Source: Amycolatopsis regifaucium
GTDB taxonomy: Bacteria > Actinomycetota > Actinomycetes > Mycobacteriales > Pseudonocardiaceae
Length of the DNA stretch: 64,000 nt
Reading direction: 5' to 3'
Assembly: GCF_001613935.1 (NCBI RefSeq)
Contig: NZ_LQCI01000034.1
Location: forward strand, 1,031,031-1,095,030
The translations under genes and the position numbers were made by a program. Shown piece after piece: positions 27,283 to 36,067 of the stretch (positions are counted from its first letter, which is position 1; each line of letters starts with the position of its first letter). The notes beneath the pieces were generated by a model, which worked only from the letters and a program-made list of their open reading frames with translations, searched no databases and was not told the DNA's origin.

Positions 27283-29787
27283 ATGACTCTTACAGACCTC
27301 CTGCCCGCGGATCCCGACCCCGACTCGCTGTTCGAAGCCTTCTCCACCTGGACGGCCGAGCGCGGGCTCGAGCTGTACCCGGCGCAGGAGGAGGCCATCA
27401 TCGAAGTGGTCTCCGGCGCGAACCTGATCCTGTCGACACCGACGGGTTCGGGAAAGAGCCTGGTCGCCGTCGGCGCCCACTTCACCGCGCTCGCGCACGG
27501 CCGCCGCAGCTACTACACGGCGCCGATCAAGGCGCTGGTCTCGGAGAAGTTCTTCCAGCTCATCGAGATCTTCGGCGCGGAAAACGTCGGCATGATGACC
27601 GGCGATTCGAGCGTCAACGCCGAGGCGCCGATCATCTGCTGCACGGCGGAAATCCTGGCGAACATGGCGTTGCGGTTCGGTGCCGACGCGCCGGTCGGCC
27701 AGGTCGTCGCCGACGAATTCCACTTCTACTCGGAGCCGGATCGCGGCTGGGCGTGGCAGGTGCCGCTGCTGGAACTGGGAGGCGCGCAGTTCGTGCTGAT
27801 GTCGGCGACGCTCGGCGACGTCTCGTTCTTCGAAAAAGATCTCACCCGCCGGACCGGTCGTCCGACCGCGGTGGTCACCTCGGCGCAGCGGCCGGTGCCG
27901 CTCACCTTCCGCTACGCGCTGACGCCGTTGCACGAGACGATGTCCGAGCTGCTCCACGGTGGCCAGTCGCCGGTCTACGTCGTGCACTTCTCGCAGGCCG
28001 CCGCGATCGAGCGCGCGCAGACGCTGATGAGCATCAACGTCACCACCAAGGCGGAGAAGGAGGCCATCGCCGAGATGCTCGGCGACTTCCGCTTCGCCGC
28101 CGGGTTCGGGAAGACCCTCTCGCGGCTGGTCCGGCACGGCATCGGCGTGCACCACGCCGGCATGCTGCCGAAGTACCGGCGCCTGGTCGAGCAGCTCGCG
28201 CAAGCCGGACTGCTGAAAGTGATCTGCGGGACCGACACCCTGGGCGTCGGCATCAACGTACCAATCCGCACGGTGGTCTTTTCCGCGCTGACGAAGTACG
28301 ACGGTGTGCGGCAGCGGCATCTCAAGGCGCGTGAGTTCCACCAGATCGCCGGTCGCGCGGGCCGCGCGGGCTACGACACCGACGGCTACGTCGTCGTGCA
28401 GGCGCCGGACCACGTCGTCGAAAACGCCAAAGCGCTGGAGAAGGCGGGCGACGATCCCAAGAAGAAAAAGAAGATCGTCCGCAAGAAGGCGCCGGAGGGC
28501 TTCGTCAACTGGACGGAGAGCACCTTCGACCGGCTGATCGCGGCCGAGCCCGAACCACTCACATCGAGTTTCCAGGTCAGCCACTCGATGCTGCTGAACG
28601 TCATTTCCCGGCCGGGCAACGCGTTCGACTCGATGCGGCATCTGCTGGAGGACAACCATTCCGACCGTGCGACCCAGCGGAAGCTGATCCTGCGCGCCAT
28701 CGCGATCTACCGCGCCCTGCTCGCGGCGGGGGTCGTGGAGCGGCTCGACGAACCCGACGAGCAGGGCCGGATCGTGCGGCTCACCGTCGACCTGCAGTTC
28801 GATTTCGCGCTGAACCAGCCGCTTTCGCCGTTCGCGCTGGCCGCGATCGAACTGCTCGACGTCGAGTCGCCGTCCTATCCGCTCGACGTCGTGTCTATTG
28901 TAGAATCCACAGTGGACAACCCGAGGCCGGTCCTTTCGCAGCAGCAGTTCAAGGCGCGCGGCGAGGCCGTGCAGGCGATGAAGGCCGAGGGCATCGAATA
29001 CGACGAGCGGATGGAACTGCTCGAAAACGTCACCTATCCGAAGCCGCTGGAGGAGCTGCTGGAGGCGGCGTATTCCCGCTATCGGCAAGGGCATCCGTGG
29101 GTCGACGACTACGAACTGAAGCCCAAGTCCGTCGTGCGCGACATGTACGAGCGCGCGATGAACTTCGTGGAGTACATCGGTTTCTACCAGCTCGCCCGTT
29201 CGGAAGGGCTGGTGCTGCGGTACCTCACCGACACCTACGACTCACTCCGGCACACGGTCCCCGACGAGGCCAAGACCGAGGGGTTGCAGGACCTCATCGA
29301 ATGGCTGGGGGAGCTGGTGCGCCAGGTCGACTCCAGCCTCCTCGACGAGTGGGAAGCCTTGCGGCATCCCGAAGAGGGCGGTCCGGTTTCGACCCGGCCG
29401 CCGTCGGAGCCGCCCGCGGTCACGCGGAACGAGCGCGCCTTCCGGGTACTCGTGCGGAACGAGCTGTTCCGCCGGGTCGAGCTCGCTTCCCGGCGTGCCT
29501 ACGGGACGCTCGGGGAACTCGACGCCGCGTCGGGCTGGGACGCGGACGCGTGGGAAGACGCCATCGAGGACTACTTCGACGAGCACGAAACCCTCGGCAT
29601 CGGCCCGGACGCGCGTGGTCCCCAGCTGCTGATCATCGAGAAGGAGGCGGAGATTTGGCGGGTGCGGCAGATCTTCGACGATCCGGCGGGTGATCACGAC
29701 TGGGGCATCAGCGCCGAGGTCGACCTGGCGGCGTCGGACGAGGCGGGGTTCGCGGTCATCCGGATCACCGCTGTCGACCGGCTCTGA
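27283..29787 (+). CDS. HelY-like DEAD/DEAH-box helicase with DUF3516 C-terminus
   Basis: An 834-residue superfamily 2 helicase acting on RNA or nucleic acid in the cytoplasm. Motif I is TPTGSGKS (about 56-63), motif II DEFHF, motif III MSATLG, and motif VI HQIAGRAGRAGYD, the Ski2/Mtr4-type glycine-rich form. A Lys-rich insert (DPKKKKKIVRKKA) lies near 390-405. The rest is the actinobacterial DUF3516 region. ATG27283 was chosen because the upstream open frame lacks conservation-like features. Probable role is RNA turnover or ribosome-associated helicase work; substrate unknown. Confidence 0.93.
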   Translation: MTLTDLLPADPDPDSLFEAFSTWTAERGLELYPAQEEAIIEVVSGANLILSTPTGSGKSLVAVGAHFTALAHGRRSYYTAPIKALVSEKFFQLIEIFGAENVGMMTGDSSVNAEAPIICCTAEILANMALRFGADAPVGQVVADEFHFYSEPDRGWAWQVPLLELGGAQFVLMSATLGDVSFFEKDLTRRTGRPTAVVTSAQRPVPLTFRYALTPLHETMSELLHGGQSPVYVVHFSQAAAIERAQTLMSINVTTKAEKEAIAEMLGDFRFAAGFGKTLSRLVRHGIGVHHAGMLPKYRRLVEQLAQAGLLKVICGTDTLGVGINVPIRTVVFSALTKYDGVRQRHLKAREFHQIAGRAGRAGYDTDGYVVVQAPDHVVENAKALEKAGDDPKKKKKIVRKKAPEGFVNWTESTFDRLIAAEPEPLTSSFQVSHSMLLNVISRPGNAFDSMRHLLEDNHSDRATQRKLILRAIAIYRALLAAGVVERLDEPDEQGRIVRLTVDLQFDFALNQPLSPFALAAIELLDVESPSYPLDVVSIVESTVDNPRPVLSQQQFKARGEAVQAMKAEGIEYDERMELLENVTYPKPLEELLEAAYSRYRQGHPWVDDYELKPKSVVRDMYERAMNFVEYIGFYQLARSEGLVLRYLTDTYDSLRHTVPDEAKTEGLQDLIEWLGELVRQVDSSLLDEWEALRHPEEGGPVSTRPPSEPPAVTRNERAFRVLVRNELFRRVELASRRAYGTLGELDAASGWDADAWEDAIEDYFDEHETLGIGPDARGPQLLIIEKEAEIWRVRQIFDDPAGDHDWGISAEVDLAASDEAGFAVIRITAVDRL

Positions 29788-29798
29788 GGTCCGGCCGG

Positions 29799-29845
29799 CG
29801 CAAGGAAAGGCTCTTTCCTTGCGAAATTCGCCAGGAAAGGACCTT
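29799..29845. terminator. degenerate long hairpin (helicase / membrane protein)
   Basis: A clean inner hairpin (CGCAAGGAAAG 29799-29809 with CTTTCCTTGCG 29813-29823) is followed by GAAATTCGCC and an arm ending CCTTTCATAGCG. The whole looks like a long hairpin whose left arm has diverged from the right. It separates convergent genes. Confidence 0.55.
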
Positions 29846-30502
29846 TCATAGCGCCGGTGCCGGGACCTCGGCCGGGGTGGGGCGAAGCTGACGACGGCGC
29901 CGGACCAGCTGAACGATCAGCACGATCAGCGAGAGCGCGGGCAACGGGAAACCGAGGAGCAGGCCGGCCGTGATGTCGGCGAGCGGAGCGGCGACGGCGG
30001 CGACGAACACCCACGTCGGCGCCGTCGGCAACTTCCCGCCGGAGCGGGCCTTGCCCCACGGTTTCGCGATCGAGAGCCACGCCTGGAACGCGATCGCGCT
30101 CGCCATCAACGCGGTCCCGGCCACCAGCGCCACCGGAGCCTGCTCGCCGGTCCGCGCCGCCGCCACGGAGTCCTGCAAAGCGCCGGACAGCAGGAAGATC
30201 CCGGCGTAGAGCTGGACGAGCGTGATCACGAACTTCGCCAGCACCCACCAATGCCGGGTGAACCCCCAGGCCGTCCCCGCGGCGAGCATGAAGCCGGTGA
30301 AGGCCGACGCGTTGGCGAGCGGGGCCAGCAGGAGGGTGTCGATCTCGTGCGCCATCGACGTCGCGGCGACGCGGATCTCGCCGTCTTCGGTCGCCCGGCT
30401 GATCGCCAACAGGGTGAACAGGGCCAAGGCCTGTCCCATCCAGCCCACCGACGTGACGACGTGCAGCCACACGGTCATCCGGCGCCATCGTTGCTTTCTC
30501 AC
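29846..30502 (-). CDS. DUF2269-like integral membrane protein
   Basis: A 218-residue protein with about five to six transmembrane helices. It starts RKQRWRRMTVWLHVVTSVGWMGQA, a His- and Trp-containing first helix seen in small predicted integral membrane proteins of Actinobacteria, and ends with a basic RRRRQLRPTPAEV tail. GTG30502 gives the usual short basic N-terminus; the frame is open to 30529 and ATG30478 is another option. No function is known. The stop abuts the degenerate hairpin. Confidence 0.75.
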   Translation of the reverse strand: MRKQRWRRMTVWLHVVTSVGWMGQALALFTLLAISRATEDGEIRVAATSMAHEIDTLLLAPLANASAFTGFMLAAGTAWGFTRHWWVLAKFVITLVQLYAGIFLLSGALQDSVAAARTGEQAPVALVAGTALMASAIAFQAWLSIAKPWGKARSGGKLPTAPTWVFVAAVAAPLADITAGLLLGFPLPALSLIVLIVQLVRRRRQLRPTPAEVPAPAL

Positions 30503-30556
30503 GCCGCACAGGTTCGCCCGCGCACCCACCCCGGCGCATCGGGGACGACCCTGAAA

Positions 30557-31153
30557 TCACACCGGAAGGGGCGGGAAGCAGGCTTGGGCGTCGTGGCCGT
30601 CGAACCACAGCCCGACCATGAACGCCATCGTCGCCTCCATGAGCTTCGCCCGGTCGAGCCCGCCGGCGTTCAGTGGCGTGCACCCGAGGTCGCGGACCAG
30701 TGAACTCACCGTGGCGACCGCTTCCGGCGAGCCGCAGATCGGCACGGCGAGCGGACGGCCGCCGAACACCGGCGGAGTCATCCGCCAGACGTCCACGGCG
30801 CACAGGTTGAACGCCTTGACCACGTGCGCGTCCTTCGCCGAGAGCGCGATCCCGGCGGCTTGGTCGGGGACCGTGAGCCGGGCGCCGGGACCGACCGCGT
30901 TGGTGCAGTCGATCAGTACCTTCCCGCTGAGATCCCCCGCCGCGGCCACGACTTCGGCTACCGACGCGGCGGGGACGGCGAGGAGGATCACCTCACTCGT
31001 GCGAGCGATTTCGGACCAGGTTCCCACTTTCGGGGAGATCTCGGCCGCCTTGGCCTGGTCGCGGGCGGCGACCATCACCTCGTGCCCGGCGGCGGCCCAC
31101 TGGCCACCGAGTGCCGCCGCCATCCCGCCCGCGCCGAAAATGCCGATACGCAT
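30557..31153 (-). CDS. NADPH-dependent F420 reductase-like oxidoreductase
   Basis: A 198-residue Rossmann-fold protein. MRIGIFGAGGMAAALGGQWA is the dinucleotide-binding turn and VMVAARDQAKAAE the second strand with residues suited to NADP. VVKAFNLC corresponds to the conserved VKAFN of the F420-oxidoreductase/Coq4-type family. True F420 specificity is not certain; generic NAD(P)-binding domain is the safe call. AAGGAG precedes ATG31153. It is divergent from an HxlR regulator across a 75-base gap with a dyad, so it is probably the regulator's target. Confidence 0.85.
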   Translation of the reverse strand: MRIGIFGAGGMAAALGGQWAAAGHEVMVAARDQAKAAEISPKVGTWSEIARTSEVILLAVPAASVAEVVAAAGDLSGKVLIDCTNAVGPGARLTVPDQAAGIALSAKDAHVVKAFNLCAVDVWRMTPPVFGGRPLAVPICGSPEAVATVSSLVRDLGCTPLNAGGLDRAKLMEATMAFMVGLWFDGHDAQACFPPLPV

Positions 31154-31201
31154 GTCTTGCTCCTTAAGATCGAGGACAAGCACGACCGTAGAAAACGGCG
31201 C

Positions 31202-31219
31202 GGATACCAAGTGGTTACC
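31202..31219. promoter_or_regulatory. candidate HxlR operator
   Basis: GGATACCA (31202-31209) and TGGTTACC (31212-31219) form an imperfect dyad (six of eight pairs) just before the hxlR ribosome site GGAGG. HxlR proteins often bind such GTAAC/GTTAC-type dyads in divergent promoters. Confidence 0.4.
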
Positions 31220-31228
31220 GGAGGTCCC

Positions 31229-31594
31229 ATGAACGACGTCTTCCTCGCGGACTGCCGCGCCCGGCTCGCCTTCGACCTGATGGCGAACACGTGGAACCCG
31301 GTCGTGCTCTGGGCCTTGCGGGACGGCGCCCTGCGGCCCGCCGAGTTGCGACGACGGCTGGGCGGGATCTCGACGAAGGTGCTCACCGAAACGGTCCGGC
31401 GGCTGGAGTTCAACGGCCTGGTCAGCAGGCGTGACTGCGGGCGGACGGCGAAGGTCGAGTACTCGCTTACGGACCTCGGGGCCAGCCTCCTGGGGCCGAT
31501 CGAGGCCTTCGGGGAGTGGGCGTACCGGCACGGTGACGACGTCCTGGCGGCGCAGGACAAAGCCGTGGGTCCCGTGAGTGGCGATAAGGGTTAG
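31229..31594 (+). CDS. HxlR-family transcriptional regulator
   Basis: A 121-residue winged-helix protein. FDLMANTWNPVVLWALRDG is the HxlR N-terminal helix, LRPAELRRRLGGISTKVLTETVRRLE the HTH and YSLTDLGASLLGPIEAFGEW the wing and final helix. The Cys of formaldehyde-sensing or redox HxlR members is present only as DCRARL near the N-terminus, so the signal is uncertain. GGAGG is five bases before ATG31229. It is divergent from the NAD(P)-binding oxidoreductase. Confidence 0.92.
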   Translation: MNDVFLADCRARLAFDLMANTWNPVVLWALRDGALRPAELRRRLGGISTKVLTETVRRLEFNGLVSRRDCGRTAKVEYSLTDLGASLLGPIEAFGEWAYRHGDDVLAAQDKAVGPVSGDKG

Positions 31595-31597
31595 TGC

Positions 31598-31679
31598 GGG
31601 ACTTCTTTCAGGTACCTACTCGTGGCCTGCGGCCTTGCTCGGACTTGCGCGAGGGTGGTGGTAACCGAAGACGAGTCCC
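31598..31679. other. degenerate structured junction between hxlR and sorC
   Basis: GGGACTTCTTTCAGGTACC near 31598-31616 is loosely complementary to GGTAACCGAAGACGAGTCCC near 31660-31679, with GTGGCCTGCGGCC and CGGACTTGCGCGAG between. It may be a decayed bidirectional terminator for the convergent genes, but pairing is imperfect. Confidence 0.35.
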
Positions 31680-31686
31680 TCAAGGG

Positions 31687-32667
31687 CTAAGCGGGCGGGC
31701 GGGCCTCCGCCAGCTTGAGCAGCGGGAGCGCGGCGGCGGCATCGGTGATCAGCGTCGAGACCATGCCGGAGCGGAGCACGGCGTCTATCGCTTCGGCCTT
31801 CGGTTCGGTGTAGCCCAGCGCGATCACCTCGGGAACGGCCAGTAGCTCCTCGGCGCTGATGGCCAGGACGTGGTGGGCCAGTCCGGTGGACATCGGGGTG
31901 CCGTCGGCGTCGAAGAGCCGCGCGGACACTTCGGCTTTGGCGCCGCGTTTCGCTATGGCACCGCGCTCGGCTTCGTCGAGCGCGTCGTAGACCGTCGACT
32001 CCTCGGGTTTCCACGCGCCGATGCTGACGACCGCCTTGGTCAGGTTCTTGAACTGCCCGAAGGTCTCCGCGATCCCTGGCTGGCGTCGCAACGTCTCGGT
32101 GGTGCGGCGGTCGGGGAGGACGAGCGGGCCGAAGATCGGGTACGCCTGTCCGCCGGAGACGGAGGCGACCCGGCTGACCGTCTCCACCGACCGGTCCCGC
32201 ATGTCCATCCCCGCCTGGACCCCGCACAGTTGCACGACCGGACAGCGCGGCAGCGACTTGATGGCGTCGGTCATCGCGTTCACGGAACGCGCCCAGGACA
32301 GGCCGAGGACGTCGCCCGGAGTGATGATTTCGGTCAGGAGCCGGGCGGCGAGGGTTCCGATCTTCCGCCGGGCCACTTCGCGAGACTCCGGCTCCGGCGC
32401 TCGTTCGAGCACGAGTACCCGGTCCAGCCGGTACGCGGTGCGGATCTTCTCGGACAACACCAGATCCACCGGCGCGGGCAGGTGGTACTCGAACTTGACG
32501 ATGCCGCTTTCCCTGGCCGCGTCGAGCATCCGGGCGACCTTGAAGCGGCTGATGCCGAACTCGTCGGCGATCTCGAGTTTCGACGCGCCCTGGTCGTAGA
32601 ACCGCCGGGCCACCGCGGCCAGGCGCAACGACTCCACCAGGCCGGGATCCTGCTTCTTACCGCTCAT
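31687..32667 (-). CDS. SorC/DeoR-type sugar-binding transcriptional regulator
   Basis: A 326-residue regulator. The N-terminal HTH is LEIADEFGISRFKVARMLDAAR (about residues 31-52), followed by the SorC sugar-phosphate-binding domain. GLSWARSVNAMTD and GDVLGLSW resemble the phosphosugar pocket of CggR/SorC proteins. ATG32667 has TATAGT six bases upstream and no Shine-Dalgarno. It is divergent from the dehydrogenase-ABC operon, which it probably controls in response to a phosphorylated polyol or sugar. Confidence 0.92.
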   Translation of the reverse strand: MSGKKQDPGLVESLRLAAVARRFYDQGASKLEIADEFGISRFKVARMLDAARESGIVKFEYHLPAPVDLVLSEKIRTAYRLDRVLVLERAPEPESREVARRKIGTLAARLLTEIITPGDVLGLSWARSVNAMTDAIKSLPRCPVVQLCGVQAGMDMRDRSVETVSRVASVSGGQAYPIFGPLVLPDRRTTETLRRQPGIAETFGQFKNLTKAVVSIGAWKPEESTVYDALDEAERGAIAKRGAKAEVSARLFDADGTPMSTGLAHHVLAISAEELLAVPEVIALGYTEPKAEAIDAVLRSGMVSTLITDAAAALPLLKLAEARPPA

Positions 32668-32794
32668 ATGAGCACTATAACGCGAAATCTCAGCGAAAGG
32701 TTGACGTAACACCAGGGAAAAGTTCACCATGCCTGAACATGCAGTCTGAAGCATAGGCCCATCCCGCTCATCTGAGCGGAGAAGAGGAGCTGGC
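32668..32794. promoter_or_regulatory. sorC / polyol operon divergent promoter region
   Basis: The 127-base gap holds the sorC -10 TATAGT (complement of 32674-32679), a plus-strand TTGACG (32701-32706), and an inverted repeat GTTCA-N7-TGAAC (32722-32738) that is a candidate SorC site. GAGGAG (about 32782-32790) is the ribosome site for the dehydrogenase ATG. Confidence 0.45.
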
Positions 32795-33799
32795 ATGCGT
32801 GCCGCGATCGTGGACAAGCCCGGGGAGATCAGGGTCGGCGAGGTACCCGATCCGAAACCGGGGGATCGCCAGGTCGTCGTCAAGGTCGGTGCCTGCGGGA
32901 TCTGCGGTACCGACCTCCACATCGCCGACGGGCACTTCCCGCCCACGCCGTATCCGATCGTCCCCGGCCACGAGTTCGCCGGCGAAATCGTCGAACTCGG
33001 CGCGGACGTGCCTGGTGGCTGGCGGATCGGCGACCGGGTCGCCGTCGATCCGTCACTGTTCTGCGGTTACTGCAAGCCTTGCCGGTCCGGTCGCGGCAAC
33101 CTCTGCGAGAACTGGAACGCGACCGGGGACACCGTGAACGGCGCTTTCGCCGAATACGTCGCCGTTCCCTCCGCCAACTGCTACCGGATGCCGGACACGA
33201 TGACCTGGGAACAGGGCGCGTTGGTCGAACCGGTTTCCTGCGCCGTCCACGGGGTGCGCCGGATCGGTGTGGAGGCGGGGGAGCGGTTCCTCGTCGTCGG
33301 CGCGGGCACGATGGGGCTGATCATGCAGCAATTGCTGCAGCGGGCGGGTGCCCACGTCACGGTGGTCGATCGCAACACCTCACGGCTCGGCCGGGCCATG
33401 GACCTCGGCGCGGTCGCCGTCGCGGGTGACGTGAAGGACCTGGACGACGAGAAGTTCGACGCCGCGGCGGACTGCACCGGCGCCGCGCCCGCCATCGAAG
33501 CCGCTTTCGACTCGCTTCAGCGCGGAGGCCGTCTACTGGTCTTCGGGGTCGCGCCCGCCGAAGCACGCGTCGCGCTTTCGCCGTTCAGAATCTACAACGA
33601 CGAGATCACCGTCGTCGGCTCGATGGCCGTCATGAACAGCTACGGCGCCGCGCTCGACCTCGTCGCCGACGGCGCCATCGACACCGGCGCGCTCCTGACC
33701 GACACCCTGCCGCTGGAGCGGTACCCCGACGCGCTCGCCCTCATGCGCAGCGGTGCCGGACTGAAGGTCCAGGTGCTACCGGGAGGCGAAAGTGCGTAA
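32795..33799 (+). CDS. zinc-dependent medium-chain alcohol/polyol dehydrogenase
   Basis: A 334-residue MDR dehydrogenase. Catalytic zinc ligands are Cys in GACGICGTDLH and the His-Glu pair in GHEFAGEIVE. The structural zinc loop is CGYCKPCRSGRGNLC. VVGAGTMGLIMQQL is the NAD-binding turn. Within the family it resembles sorbitol, arabitol or threonine-type dehydrogenases; the importer next to it favours a polyol. It overlaps the binding-protein gene by eight bases, so the enzyme and importer are one operon. Confidence 0.9.
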   Translation: MRAAIVDKPGEIRVGEVPDPKPGDRQVVVKVGACGICGTDLHIADGHFPPTPYPIVPGHEFAGEIVELGADVPGGWRIGDRVAVDPSLFCGYCKPCRSGRGNLCENWNATGDTVNGAFAEYVAVPSANCYRMPDTMTWEQGALVEPVSCAVHGVRRIGVEAGERFLVVGAGTMGLIMQQLLQRAGAHVTVVDRNTSRLGRAMDLGAVAVAGDVKDLDDEKFDAAADCTGAAPAIEAAFDSLQRGGRLLVFGVAPAEARVALSPFRIYNDEITVVGSMAVMNSYGAALDLVADGAIDTGALLTDTLPLERYPDALALMRSGAGLKVQVLPGGESA

Positions 33800-35132
33800 A
33801 GCAGCCGCTCTGCTCGCGGTTCTTTTGCTGACCCTGACCGCATGCGCCGGGGCGGGCGCGCTCGGGAACGGTGACCGGACGCTCGTCGTCGCGATCGTCG
33901 CGAACCCGCAGATGAAGGACGCCATCGCCCTCTCCGGGGAGTTCGAGAAGGCGAATCCCGGCATCACCCTCAAATTCGTGTCACTGCCGGAAAACCAGGC
34001 CCGCGCGAAGATCACCGCGTCGACGGCCACCGAAGGCGGCGAGTTCGACGTCGTCATGATCAGCAACTACGAGGCGCCGCAGTGGGCCGCGAACGGCTGG
34101 CTCGAAAATCTCGAACCGCATATCGCGGCGAATCCCTCGTACGACTCGGCCGACTTCATCCCCAGTATCAAGGAATCCCTGTCGCACAACGGTTCCCTTT
34201 ACGCGCTGCCGTTCTACGGCGAATCGTCGTTCCTGGCCTACCGCAAGGATCTGTTCGAACAGGCCGGCCTCACGATGCCCGCCAGGCCGACGTGGTCGCA
34301 GATCGCGGAGTTCGCGGCGAAACTCGACGACAAGGCGAAGGGGGTCGCGGGGATCTGCCTGCGCGGCAAGCCGGGTTGGGGCGAGAGCCTCGCGCCGTTC
34401 ACCACGGTCGCCAACACCTTCGGCGCTCAATGGTTCGACGAGGACTGGAACGCGAAGCTGGACAGTCCGGAGTTCAAGGCCGCCGCGGAGTTCTACGTGA
34501 ACCTGGTACGGCAGCACGGTGAGGTCGGCGCGTCCAGCGCGGGCTTCTCCGAATGCGGCACGCGGTACACCCAGGGCCAGGCCGCGATGTGGTACGACGC
34601 GACGGTCATGGCGGGTACGAACGAGGACCCGTCGGCCAGCAAGGTCGTCGGGAAGTCCGGTTACGCCCCGGCCCCGGTGGAGAAGACGCAGGCGAGCGGC
34701 TGGCTCTACACCTGGGCGCTGGCGATCCCCAAGGTCGCCAAAGACAAGGACGCCGCCTTCAAGTTCATGTCCTGGATGACGGACAAGGCCTACGTGCGGC
34801 GGGTCGCCCAGGAGTTCGGCGACTGGAACCGCGTCCCGCCGGGTGTGCGGAAGTCGACCTACGACATCCCGCAGTACCGCGAAGCCGCCAAGGCGTACGC
34901 GCAGCCGACGCTGGACGGGATCGCGGACGCCGACCAGCGGAAGGCGATGGCGAATCCGGTGCCCTACCCCGGAATCCAGTTCGTCGGCATCCCGGAGTTC
35001 CAGGATCTCGGTACTCGCGTGAGCCAGCAGCTTTCGGCGGCGATCGCGGGACAGATCACCGTGGACGAAGCCTTGAAGCAGGCGCAGGAGTACGCGCAGA
35101 CCGTCGGCAAGTCGTATCAGGAGGTGCGGTGA
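33792..35132 (+). CDS. ABC sugar/polyol-binding lipoprotein
   Basis: A 446-residue family 1 extracellular solute-binding protein. The signal ends in the lipobox LLTLTAC with Cys17. SLYALPFYGESSFLAYRKDLF is the usual ligand-binding segment and GWLYTWALAIPK the hinge region. Similarity to sorbitol/mannitol binding proteins (SmoE type) is suggested by GESSFLAYRKD and WYDATVMAG. GTG33792 lies inside the end of the dehydrogenase gene with GGGAGG five bases upstream. Its stop overlaps the first permease by one base. Confidence 0.92.
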   Translation: MRKAAALLAVLLLTLTACAGAGALGNGDRTLVVAIVANPQMKDAIALSGEFEKANPGITLKFVSLPENQARAKITASTATEGGEFDVVMISNYEAPQWAANGWLENLEPHIAANPSYDSADFIPSIKESLSHNGSLYALPFYGESSFLAYRKDLFEQAGLTMPARPTWSQIAEFAAKLDDKAKGVAGICLRGKPGWGESLAPFTTVANTFGAQWFDEDWNAKLDSPEFKAAAEFYVNLVRQHGEVGASSAGFSECGTRYTQGQAAMWYDATVMAGTNEDPSASKVVGKSGYAPAPVEKTQASGWLYTWALAIPKVAKDKDAAFKFMSWMTDKAYVRRVAQEFGDWNRVPPGVRKSTYDIPQYREAAKAYAQPTLDGIADADQRKAMANPVPYPGIQFVGIPEFQDLGTRVSQQLSAAIAGQITVDEALKQAQEYAQTVGKSYQEVR

Positions 35133-36067
35133 TGGCCACGCTCTCCGCTCCTGCCCGCACCGAGCCCGCCCACGCCAAGACGGCGGCTCCGAAGCGCGGT
35201 ACCGATACGCCGTTCAAACGACGGCTGCCGCTGTTGCCCGCCTTGCTGTTCGTCGTCGCGGTGACTCAGTTGCCGTTCCTGCTGACGGTGTTCTACTCGT
35301 TCCAGTCGTGGAACCTGGTGCGGCCCGGCTCACGGCATTTCGTCGGATTGCGGAACTACATCGACGTCTTCGCCGATTCGACGTTCCTCGGGGCGTTGCT
35401 GAACACCGTCGTGCTCACGGTCGTCTGTGTCTTCTTCTCGCTGCTGCTCGGTCTGGGGCTGGCGATCCTGCTGGACCGCAAGTTCCTCGGCCGAGGGGTG
35501 GTCCGGACGTTGCTGATCACGCCGTTCCTCATCCTGCCCGCGGCGGGCGCGCTGCTGTGGAAGACGACCATGTTCGACCCGACGTACGGCCTGCTGCATT
35601 TCGTGTTCGGCACGGACGTCGACTGGCTTTCGGAGTTCCCGCTCGCGGCGGTGATGGCACAGGTGGTCTGGCAGTGGACGCCGTTCATGATGCTGCTGAT
35701 CCTGGCCGGGCTGCAGAGCCAGCCCAAGGACGTGCTGGAGGCCGCGGCCGTCGACGGGGCGGGCCGCTGGCGGACGTTCACCTCGATCACGTTGCCGCAT
35801 CTGAGCCGGTTCCTGCAGCTGGCGACCCTGCTGGGGGCGATCTACATCGTGAACAGCTTCGACGCGATCTTCCTGATGACACAGGGCGGTCCGGGCACGG
35901 CGAGCACGAACCTGCCCTTCTACATCTATCAGCGCGCGTTCCAAGGTTTCGACATCGGGCAGTCGTCCGCGATGGGCGTCATCGTCGTGATCCTGACGAT
36001 GATCGTCGCGACCTTCGCGCTGCGGCTGATGTTCCGCACGTTCTCGGTCCAGGGAGGCGTGAAATGA
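35132..36067 (+). CDS. sugar/polyol ABC transporter permease (MalF type)
   Basis: A 311-residue permease with six transmembrane helices after a basic, Ala-rich N-terminus. The EAA loop is EAAAVDGAGRWRTFTSITLP, which contacts the ATPase. ATG35132 overlaps the preceding stop (TGATG) and GGAGG lies about eight bases upstream. It partners with the following MalG-type permease, which it overlaps by four bases. Confidence 0.93.
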   Translation: MATLSAPARTEPAHAKTAAPKRGTDTPFKRRLPLLPALLFVVAVTQLPFLLTVFYSFQSWNLVRPGSRHFVGLRNYIDVFADSTFLGALLNTVVLTVVCVFFSLLLGLGLAILLDRKFLGRGVVRTLLITPFLILPAAGALLWKTTMFDPTYGLLHFVFGTDVDWLSEFPLAAVMAQVVWQWTPFMMLLILAGLQSQPKDVLEAAAVDGAGRWRTFTSITLPHLSRFLQLATLLGAIYIVNSFDAIFLMTQGGPGTASTNLPFYIYQRAFQGFDIGQSSAMGVIVVILTMIVATFALRLMFRTFSVQGGVK